The notes below the pieces were generated by a model, which made no database searches, was not told where the DNA came from, and saw nothing but the letters and a program-made list of their open reading frames with translations. From positions 1-53,903 of the forward strand of contig NZ_CAJVAP010000020.1 in assembly GCF_910593785.1 (NCBI RefSeq): a DNA stretch of 53,903 bases. Reading direction: 5' to 3'. Position numbers and translations under genes: made by a program. This document shows, in pieces, positions 32,123 to 39,306 of this stretch (positions within the stretch are counted from its first letter, which is position 1; the number at the start of each line of letters is the position of its first letter). This DNA is from Leucobacter soli (GTDB lineage Bacteria; Actinomycetota; Actinomycetes; Actinomycetales; Microbacteriaceae).

Positions 32123-33841
32123 TCAGATGCGGGTGCGGTCGATCATCTTCCGCACTCGCTCTCGGAGCGCCGGGTCGCAGACGTAGATATATGTACCGAG
32201 CATTCCGCGGGTCAGTAGCACATAGTAGGCGTTTCGGACGTATTCGAGCAGCTCTTCTTCGTCCTTCGTGCTGCGAACTTCTCGGTCGAAGTGGTTCTTT
32301 CGAACGGCCTGAATAGTCTGGGATTCCTCATCCCAGACGATGTCCGGGCCGATGATCACGCCGGCGTAGTTCAGGTCGTACCCTTGCACGGTGTGCACGC
32401 TGCCGACTTCCGCGATAGAGCTGTCGGACGCGATCCAATCAGTGGCGGTTCTGTTCCATCGAAGACTCACGCCATCCAACTCGATGTCGTGCGGTGCCTC
32501 GTCGCCGCTCTTTCCTTTGCTCGCCCATTGCCACGCGTAGCCGGCGACCAGACGGGAGAGCCCGTGAGACGCCTCCTTCTCGAGAACCTCAGCACGCATG
32601 GCGCCGAGGTCGTCGAAAAATGCGAGATCGTACGAAGGAGGTACCTTCGCTTCGACTGGCTGTTCGGTCAGCAGCCTTTGCGCGAACTCCAGATAGTCAT
32701 CACCGGCGGATACCCGCATCTGCGACTCCAGAGAATAGTATCTGCCGGCGTCGGAGGCGCGCCGCTGCAGACCCTTGATCACATGCGAGGGCACGTCTGC
32801 GGGGCGCACGCTCTGGTCGCCGTCGATCAGGAACACCTGATGATCGCTCTTCGTGATGACCCAGTCCACCGCAGTCCGCGATGCGGCCTGGTCGCCGAAG
32901 AGCTGGGAGTTGCGTTGATTGAAGATGCCCCTCGTGGTGCCTGATCCACGATGCGTCAGTCGATGGGTCTCGTCGACGATCAGTAGATCCCAATGCTCCT
33001 CCGAGCCGGCCAGGGTATAGGGGCTGAGCACCTGGACCTTGTTCAATCCGGGTGTGCGTTTGAATACCTTCCCAATCGTTTTGCGAAGCGATTGCTGCGG
33101 CACGATGAACCCGATGTTGACGCGGCTGAGCATTTCCCGATAGCCGCTCTGGAAATAGTCGTTGAACCTGCCGTCGTCCTCGGGCTCCGGGTCTTCGGTG
33201 GCCGTTTGAATGTCTCGCAGAAGCTTGAGCAGATAGATGGCGACGATCGTCTTCCCGGTTCCGGGGCCGCCCTGCACCACGCTCGTGCTCGGAGTGCCGG
33301 TTTCAAGATCTGCGAACAGGCCCTCGACGATCCGGTCGACGGCGACGAGCTGTTCGTCGTTCAACGCTTTGAAGGGTGAGAGCTTGTAGAGGTTGAGGTT
33401 CTCGATCTCGGGCACGCTGCGACTGAAGTAGCCGGCAGTTCGGAGACGATCGAAGACCTCGTCGAAGATCGCCTGGTATCGCGATTCTCGTTCGAAGTAG
33501 TTCGAGTTCTGCTGGCCGTCGTTCCTATTGATCGGCGTGAATTGCGTGTCGGCGTGCAGCCAGGCGATGAGTCGCGATTCGAGGTCGAGGCAGGCGGACT
33601 TGTTGAACTCCTCATCGATGATGACGCGAACCTGCCTGAGCCCGGATTTTTCCGGGTTGTTCAAATGCTGACCCAGACGAACCCGAGCACGGGTCGTCTC
33701 GCCGACGTAGATCTGCGTCGAATTGTCGATCAGATACACGACGGGCCAATCGTGGTGACGACCCCTCCGATCTCTCCAGTTCTCGACCGCACTTCGTTCG
33801 AAATCCAGGAGCTCGATGCGAGTGCGCTCAGAACTGGTCAT
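32123..33841 (-). CDS. GIY-YIG nuclease fused to DUF2075 superfamily 1 helicase
   Basis: 572 residues. A GIY-YIG module spans about 33-115 (VYLI at 35-38, IYVGET at 44-49, Arg near 53-55, a Glu in LDLESRLI, N114). The DUF2075 helicase follows: Walker A GGPGTGKT at 191-198, Walker B VDETHR near 290, a motif with GDQSVRP, and the C-terminal SVHTVQGYDLNYAGVIIGPD and NAYYVLLTRGMLGTYIYV as in UvrD-type domain 2. The ATG overlaps the end of the MazG-like gene by 14 nt, so the two are one operon. Probably a nucleic-acid-cutting helicase in antiviral defence (inference from context); not a known named system to me. Confidence 0.85.
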   Translation of the reverse strand: MTSSERTRIELLDFERSAVENWRDRRGRHHDWPVVYLIDNSTQIYVGETTRARVRLGQHLNNPEKSGLRQVRVIIDEEFNKSACLDLESRLIAWLHADTQFTPINRNDGQQNSNYFERESRYQAIFDEVFDRLRTAGYFSRSVPEIENLNLYKLSPFKALNDEQLVAVDRIVEGLFADLETGTPSTSVVQGGPGTGKTIVAIYLLKLLRDIQTATEDPEPEDDGRFNDYFQSGYREMLSRVNIGFIVPQQSLRKTIGKVFKRTPGLNKVQVLSPYTLAGSEEHWDLLIVDETHRLTHRGSGTTRGIFNQRNSQLFGDQAASRTAVDWVITKSDHQVFLIDGDQSVRPADVPSHVIKGLQRRASDAGRYYSLESQMRVSAGDDYLEFAQRLLTEQPVEAKVPPSYDLAFFDDLGAMRAEVLEKEASHGLSRLVAGYAWQWASKGKSGDEAPHDIELDGVSLRWNRTATDWIASDSSIAEVGSVHTVQGYDLNYAGVIIGPDIVWDEESQTIQAVRKNHFDREVRSTKDEEELLEYVRNAYYVLLTRGMLGTYIYVCDPALRERVRKMIDRTRI

Positions 33842-34148
33842 ACTTCGTGCTTCTGCCGTAGGCTCGCTCGACTGGATACTTCGCTCGCGTCTGCTCGAGC
33901 TTCTCCAGGACGAGTGCGTTCGGATCGACCCCCAGACGGTCTGCGAGGAGCAGACAATAGGTCAGTACGTCCGCGAGTTCATCGCGGGCTCGGGAGACGT
34001 CGGTATCCGGCGACCACTGGAAGCACTCGAGCAGTTCTCCTGCTTCGATCGCCACGGATTTCGCTAGGTTCTCGGGGGAATGGAACTGGCCCCAATCGCG
34101 TTCGGCGACGAACGCGCGGAGAGCTTTCATCACGTCGTCCCCAGCCAT
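33828..34148 (-). CDS. MazG-like nucleotide pyrophosphohydrolase
   Basis: 106 residues. The family pattern is present: the helix with EAGELLECFQW (first metal-binding acidic cluster, ExxExxE-like), then RDELADVLTYCLLLADRLGVD (second cluster ExxD). These all-alpha enzymes hydrolyse (d)NTPs to NMP and pyrophosphate. The start at ATG 34148 is supported by TACGCT 6 nt upstream (34155-34160, reverse strand). It overlaps the GIY-YIG/helicase start by 14 nt. In this setting nucleotide depletion or damaged-nucleotide removal may accompany the helicase (inference). Confidence 0.88.
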   Translation of the reverse strand: MAGDDVMKALRAFVAERDWGQFHSPENLAKSVAIEAGELLECFQWSPDTDVSRARDELADVLTYCLLLADRLGVDPNALVLEKLEQTRAKYPVERAYGRSTKYDQF

Positions 34149-34150
34149 AG

Positions 34151-34211
34151 TGCGAGCGTAGCAGCGTCTCGCAAGGGGCCTCGAATCGATGTCCCCGACC
34201 TGTGGGGCATC
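34151..34211. promoter_or_regulatory. divergent region with two inverted repeats
   Basis: tgcgag/ctcgca (34151-34156, 34168-34173) overlaps the MazG-like promoter. gatg(t)cccc pairs with ggggcatc (34188-34211). They lie between the divergent MazG-like and wHTH/RT transcription units; they could be operators or a small structured RNA. Confidence 0.35.
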
Positions 34212-34324
34212 TCGTAGAGGTATGGTGTTCGACCAGACCCACTCGACGCAGCGAGAATCAGCACTTCGATCAGCCTGTAGGGAGTCGACGCATTCGACGC
34301 CCAAGAATCTGACAAGATGCTCAT

Positions 34325-34633
34325 ATGGTGGGCAAGGAAGTATTGAAGCAGTGGTTGGTGGAGGCACTTTCGGAGCTTGGTGGCTCCGCGCATCATGTGC
34401 GAATTGCGGAACGCATCTGGGCGGTTCACGAAGGTGAACTTCGGGCTGCCGGAGACCTCTTCTATACGTGGCAGTACGACTTGCGGTGGGCAGCGCAGCT
34501 CCTCCGGAATGAGGGCTATCTGCAGAAGATAGACGGCCGGAGCAAGGGTATCTGGAACTTGACCGAGGCCGGTCGAATGAGCAGTTCGGTGAGTGCCACC
34601 GAGGCCATCCATATCGAGGGGCACGTCGAATGA
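34325..34633 (+). CDS. small winged-helix protein (Mrr_N-like) coupled to the reverse transcriptase
   Basis: 102 residues. LKQWLVEALSELGGSAHHVRIAERIWAVHEGEL followed by WQYDLRWAAQLLRNEGYLQKIDGRSKGIWNLTEAGR is a winged helix like the N-terminal DNA-binding domain of Mrr and other restriction-associated HTH modules. No nuclease domain is attached. ATG 34325 or GTG 34328 may be the start. Its TGA overlaps the RT gene ATG (ATGA), so the two are translated together and the small protein is probably a dedicated regulator or DNA-sensing partner. Confidence 0.75.
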   Translation: MVGKEVLKQWLVEALSELGGSAHHVRIAERIWAVHEGELRAAGDLFYTWQYDLRWAAQLLRNEGYLQKIDGRSKGIWNLTEAGRMSSSVSATEAIHIEGHVE

Positions 34634-37600
34634 GTCGGACAATCGAGCTGGATGCACTCCAGGACGTGGAATCGCTCGAGAACGCCTTGAAGCTCGCCTA
34701 TCGCAAGGCCAAGGTCGACCTCTACTACTCGAACGACATCAGAAGCGCCGACCTCGTCGCTTATGAGGCAAAGCTCGAGCCCAACATTCGGAGCCTTGCC
34801 GAGAAGCTGCTGCGCTCGCTCAACGGGGAATCCGAAGATTGGGCGTGGGCTGCGTCGAAGGAGTTCGTCGGCGAATTCACGCTCATCGCCAAGCGGTTCG
34901 ATGCGAAAGGCCGGGCGGACGGGTCAGCTCGCGAACCGGAGACTCGACCGAGCGACGAGGTTCGGACGGGGTTCGTGTCGTTCTACGCTGACGGATCCCA
35001 GAAGTGTCGATCGGCCGGTGCAACGGCTCATTTCAGGATTCTTTCGCGCTGCTCGATCGACATGCATATTCTGGCCGCACTCTGGATCGGCGCAGTCGGG
35101 TCGAAACTCGAGGCAGCGCTCGGTATTGTTCCCAAGAATCTGGAGTCCGAAGAGCGCAACACCGACTCGATTTCCTCTTCATTCGGCGACAGGCTCCGTC
35201 GAGATAAGCGGAATGAATACAACTGGCACTCGCCTGGAAGCTTCAAATCGTACATCCACCAGTACAGGAGATGGCAGCGGCAAGGCTACCGGACCATTTC
35301 GGAGTCGCTGGATCGTGGCGAATCGTTGGTGGCGGTGACTGCTGACTTTCAGAGCTTCTTCCCCTCGTTGGACGCGGGCCTCCTGCTGGATCCGGACTTT
35401 CTCGAACCGCAACTCGAGTCGCGAATGACGCGGGCGGAGTCGCGACTCAACAGCATCTTCGCGACGGCGTTGCTCGGGTGGCGTGACGCGGTGAAAGCCG
35501 ATCTCGGAGACTGGAACCGGCCGGGTGAAGAAGAAATACCGGTGGGCCTCCCGATCGGGCTGCCCGCGAGCGGTCTCGTCGCGAACCTGGCGTTGTCGAA
35601 GTTCGATCGAGTGGTCAGAAATGAGCTCAACCCCCTGTTCTACGGACGCTACGTGGACGATCTTGTGCTCGTGGTACGCAAGACCGAGGAAATGTCGAGT
35701 GGTGTCGATGTCTGGCGTTGGATCGAGAAGCGATTCGAATTGGCGGGTGAGAAGCTCGAACTCGATTTCGAGGGCGAGGACCCGGACAAGATCATAAGTA
35801 TCTGCTACGGACCCCCATTCAGCAACGAATCACCGTTGAAGTTCTCAGCCGACAAGACGCGCTGCATCTTTCTCGAGGGAGAAGCCGGAATACTGCTGAT
35901 CAACTCGATAGAGCAAGCCGCGCGAGAGCGGACGAGTGAATGGAGAGCCTTACCGGAGATTCCGGCTAGCGCTCAAGATGTGAAGCGAACTGTTGTCACC
36001 GCCGCGGGATCCGACGGCGAGGCAGCCGATGGGCTGCGCTCTGTGCACACACTTGCAGCCTCACGTGCTCGGTTCGCTCTCACGCTGCGGGACTACGAAG
36101 CTCTTGCAAAAGATGTTCCACCCGATGCTTGGCGGGATCATCGTAGTGAGTTCCTGAAGGTGGTTTCGGATCAGATCTTCGACCTCGAAAAGCTCTTCGA
36201 ATTCGAGCGATATGTGCCCAGGCTCTTGCAGATCGCAGTGCAAACTCGCGATTGGGAAGGGCTTCGGATTCAACTGGTGGCCCTAGGAAGGAGCCTGCGA
36301 ACTATCCGTGCGCTGAAAGAACTCGAGGTGCAGGTCAATGGCGTGCCGGTGGCTGAAGCACTTGTCGGCGCTGCGGTCGACGAGTGGGCCGGCGGTCTTG
36401 AGATGGCAATGGTCACCGCGATACGTCGCTCCGCCGGTGTGCCGCTGTCAGAGAATGAGATTCTGAGAATCGAGGAGGCGAATCGCGAAGCCGGGCTATC
36501 GGAGAAGATCTTCGAAGGCTTGAGATCGGCCCACGAGCACTATGCGGCACTCTTCGCGTCGGATCTCGCATCCACTCCACTCAGAGCTCTTCTGCTTCCG
36601 CACGAATGGCGCCAGTCGCCTATTCCTCGGTTCTCGGAGCTCGAAGGAGTTCTGAGCAGCCCCGGTATGCCGAGTGCTCTTCAAAGCGACTTCGAGAATC
36701 TCGTGGTCTTCATCGCCGATCGATGTGCATCCAAGGAAACCGGGCAGCGGAACGGTGGAGATGGGAGCACGAATCGCGATGCGGCGGAGATCCTTCGCAA
36801 AGCCGGAGGATTCCAATATCCGACAAGGCCGATGAGCGCGGGCGAGCTGCTTGCAGTGACGCGTGCGATCGCTCGGTGCGATGCGGCTTCGGATTCTTCT
36901 GCGCAGAGCACAGTGAAAGGTTCGGAAAGCGACTGGCAGAGCTTTATCGCGGGTGTCCGTCTTCTTCGCGGCTACTCCGTCGATGACGAGGCTCCGATCA
37001 GGATGGTGGAGGCGTCGGTCGACGAGTCCTCGGAACCTGTCGCGGTCGTTCGCGTACCTCGTTCAACATCGGAGGAGGATCTGGACAACCGTGCGGCCAT
37101 TGCTCTCGCTGCGATACGTACAACACGTGATCAGCTCTCAGCCGCGGCTCATGATGCACCGGATCTCAGCCTTGCGAGATATCGCTCGCTCTGCAGGCTC
37201 GCGAACTCTGTCATCAGTCATTCGGAGCAGATCGACATCATGGTATGCCCTGAGCTTTCCGTTCCGCGGGAGTGGTATTCGAGAGTCGCTTTCAAGCTCC
37301 AGGCAAGCGGTGTCAGCTTGATAGCAGGTGTCGAATACGGCCGAAGCTTGCGTACCGAGAAGGCGGTCACCAATCAAGCCTGGGCGAATTTCGCGCACAG
37401 CGCGTGGGGCTTTCGAAGCGCGGTGATGTATATACAGGACAAGCAGCGTTCCTCCCGTGGCGAGGAACGCAACCTCTTGGCGGAGAATCAATTGGTTCTC
37501 GAGCCCGCCTGTCGATGGGGCAAACCCCCCATCCTCGAGCATCGAGGGATGCTGCTGGCGGTTCTGATCTGCAGCGAACTCACGAATCTCGAGTATCGGG

Positions 37601-37965
37601 CGCATCTTCGCGGGCGTATCGATGCACTCGTCGTTCCGGAATGGAATCAGGATCTCAAGACCTTCTCGTCGATCATCGAGTCGTCTGCATTCGATATGCA
37701 CGCCTATATGATTCAGGCCAACAACAGGGTGCACGGGGACAGTCGCATTCGGGCGCCCTACAAGGACGAATGGAAACGGGACATCTTGAAAGTCAGTGGC
37801 GGTTCCCATGACCACGTGCTTGTCGGCAGCATCGACGTTCGCGCATTGCGCGAGTTCCAGTCGAAGCATGACGACCCACGAGGCGAGTTCAAAGCTCTGC
37901 CCGACGGATTTCGCCCCTCAGAAGGTCGCTGCATCTGGAACCAGAGGCAATCTGCACACGGCTGA
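34630..37965 (+). CDS. reverse transcriptase-nitrilase fusion, DRT type 1-like (UG1/UG5 class)
   Basis: 1111 residues. The RT core lies at about 195-420: motif A TADFQSFFPSLD with D239, motif B GLPIGLPASGLVAN at 306-319, motif C GRYVDDLVLVVRK with D343/D344, then the primer-grip-like region to LKFSADKTRCIFL. An alpha-helical middle (about 480-760) is followed by a C-terminal nitrilase-type domain (about 820-1085): E875 in VCPELSVPREW, K938 in YIQDKQRSSRGEERN, and C981 in LLAVLICSELTN, the E-K-C triad, plus QANNRV. RT plus C-terminal nitrilase is the hallmark of defence RTs of DRT type 1. Third positions look visibly less G/C-rich than in neighbouring chromosomal genes. No associated msr/msd-like RNA is recognised. 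Confidence 0.88.
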   Translation: MSRTIELDALQDVESLENALKLAYRKAKVDLYYSNDIRSADLVAYEAKLEPNIRSLAEKLLRSLNGESEDWAWAASKEFVGEFTLIAKRFDAKGRADGSAREPETRPSDEVRTGFVSFYADGSQKCRSAGATAHFRILSRCSIDMHILAALWIGAVGSKLEAALGIVPKNLESEERNTDSISSSFGDRLRRDKRNEYNWHSPGSFKSYIHQYRRWQRQGYRTISESLDRGESLVAVTADFQSFFPSLDAGLLLDPDFLEPQLESRMTRAESRLNSIFATALLGWRDAVKADLGDWNRPGEEEIPVGLPIGLPASGLVANLALSKFDRVVRNELNPLFYGRYVDDLVLVVRKTEEMSSGVDVWRWIEKRFELAGEKLELDFEGEDPDKIISICYGPPFSNESPLKFSADKTRCIFLEGEAGILLINSIEQAARERTSEWRALPEIPASAQDVKRTVVTAAGSDGEAADGLRSVHTLAASRARFALTLRDYEALAKDVPPDAWRDHRSEFLKVVSDQIFDLEKLFEFERYVPRLLQIAVQTRDWEGLRIQLVALGRSLRTIRALKELEVQVNGVPVAEALVGAAVDEWAGGLEMAMVTAIRRSAGVPLSENEILRIEEANREAGLSEKIFEGLRSAHEHYAALFASDLASTPLRALLLPHEWRQSPIPRFSELEGVLSSPGMPSALQSDFENLVVFIADRCASKETGQRNGGDGSTNRDAAEILRKAGGFQYPTRPMSAGELLAVTRAIARCDAASDSSAQSTVKGSESDWQSFIAGVRLLRGYSVDDEAPIRMVEASVDESSEPVAVVRVPRSTSEEDLDNRAAIALAAIRTTRDQLSAAAHDAPDLSLARYRSLCRLANSVISHSEQIDIMVCPELSVPREWYSRVAFKLQASGVSLIAGVEYGRSLRTEKAVTNQAWANFAHSAWGFRSAVMYIQDKQRSSRGEERNLLAENQLVLEPACRWGKPPILEHRGMLLAVLICSELTNLEYRAHLRGRIDALVVPEWNQDLKTFSSIIESSAFDMHAYMIQANNRVHGDSRIRAPYKDEWKRDILKVSGGSHDHVLVGSIDVRALREFQSKHDDPRGEFKALPDGFRPSEGRCIWNQRQSAHG

Positions 37966-37985
37966 TTCGATTGCCGTGCTTCATG

Positions 37986-39080
37986 CTATAAGTGCGGAAG
38001 CAATTGCGCTGCGATTGCCCGACCGAGTGGTATCGGCACAGCGTTGCCGATCTGGCGGGCGATCGCAGACTTCGAACCTACGAAGCGGTGGCTGCCGCGA
38101 AACCCCTGGAGGAGAGCGGCCTCGTAATGGGTGATCGCTCGGTGCTCCGTGGGGTGGAGATAGCGGCCCTTCTCGGGTTTGAAGAACTCGGTTCGGATGG
38201 TGACCGAAGGGCGACTCGACCACAAGCGCCCCATCACGTCGCCGGAGCCGGACGTATGGTCCTTCCAGCACTCGGCCTTGAGGTCGTCGGGCAGATCGAA
38301 GCGATTTCCTCTGCGAGGTATCGCCTGGAAGCGTTGAAGGGACTGTTCTTCATAGCGCCGACTCCAGTGGAGATCGCGCGGCGAGAAGGCGCCTGGGAAT
38401 GTCGCGCCGTTCCTCTTGTGAGTCTTCTCGAGAAACAGATCATCTCGATCGGGGGTCTTCGGCACGTCTCTGAGCTTGGCTCCGACAGTCGCATACCGTT
38501 TCGTGCCGTCGGAGCCGTCAGGCGAATGCGTGCGGATCGGTGCACCCGGTGAACCGAGTTCTTTGCGATAGCCGATGAGGACTGCTCGCTTGCGGGCTTG
38601 TGCTGCACCGAAGTCCGCGGCGTTCAGAACCATCGGGTCGAAGGCGTAATCTGCAAGTTTTTCTCCTTGTTCGAACTGCGCCTTGAAAAGCTCGAACTGC
38701 GGAGACTTGAAGAATGCGGCAACGTTCTCGACGACGAAGTACTTCGGCTTCACCCGCACGAGGGTTTCCGCATACTGCTGCCAGAGCTTGTTGCGTTCAT
38801 CGTTCTCGTCCCGTTTCCCCAGGAGAGAGAATCCCTGACACGGTGGTCCACCGACCACGATGTCAACCGAATCGGGCACGCGATCGGAGGCCAACCAGTC
38901 TTGAATCGGACCCGTGTAGACGATCCCTTTCCCGAACGTGGCTTCGAACGAGGCTGCCGCTGCAGCGTCCATTTCCACTGCCGCAACAGTTCGGAATCTC
39001 TTGGATGCAGCGTGAAATCCTGCGGTCAAACCGCCGGCGCCGGCGAAAAGGTCGAGGACGCGTATTTTACTCTCTGCCAC
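37986..39080 (-). CDS. C5-cytosine DNA methyltransferase (Dcm-like)
   Basis: 364 residues from GTG 39080. Motif I VLDLFAGAGGLTAGF at 8-22, motif IV GGPPCQGFS with catalytic C81, motif VI FVVENV at 116-120, motif VIII-like QARKRAVLIGYR, motif X QIGNAVPIPLGRAIA at the end. The GTG start begins directly before motif I and has TACGCT 8 nt upstream (39089-39094, reverse strand); the open frame runs further to ATG 39176. Divergent from the DUF1156 operon and convergent with the RT gene (20 bp apart). It is probably the protective methylase whose products the Vsr-like nuclease at 51045 is related to. Confidence 0.92.
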   Translation of the reverse strand: MAESKIRVLDLFAGAGGLTAGFHAASKRFRTVAAVEMDAAAAASFEATFGKGIVYTGPIQDWLASDRVPDSVDIVVGGPPCQGFSLLGKRDENDERNKLWQQYAETLVRVKPKYFVVENVAAFFKSPQFELFKAQFEQGEKLADYAFDPMVLNAADFGAAQARKRAVLIGYRKELGSPGAPIRTHSPDGSDGTKRYATVGAKLRDVPKTPDRDDLFLEKTHKRNGATFPGAFSPRDLHWSRRYEEQSLQRFQAIPRRGNRFDLPDDLKAECWKDHTSGSGDVMGRLWSSRPSVTIRTEFFKPEKGRYLHPTEHRAITHYEAALLQGFRGSHRFVGSKSAIARQIGNAVPIPLGRAIAAQLLPHL

Positions 39081-39162
39081 GGTTCCAGAGCGTAGAGCAG
39101 ACGACCGACATCGGTAGGCGGCGCGCCGGCGGAGCCGGACATTGTACTGCCGACCGCCGACA

Positions 39163-39175
39163 TGATCATTGATCA
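39163..39175. promoter_or_regulatory. double palindrome TGATCA-T-TGATCA
   Basis: Two copies of the 6-bp palindrome TGATCA, one base apart, between the divergent methylase genes. The arrangement suits a dimeric regulator of both units; equally it may be chance. Confidence 0.3.
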
Positions 39176-39306
39176 CTCGGGGAGGAAGTTTGAGGTCGAG
39201 GTCCGGGCACAGCGTTGTCGGAGGTGACGGATAGACTCGATTTCAACTATCGGGAATGTCAGATCAGGGAGCATTGCCGAGCTTTCGAGAATGAACGCGG
39301 AGTGGG

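Noticed and set aside
34630..37965. Retron or group II intron reverse transcriptase
   Set aside because: No msr/msd-like inverted repeats upstream, no maturase or HNH domain, and a C-terminal nitrilase domain; the DRT/UG class fits better.
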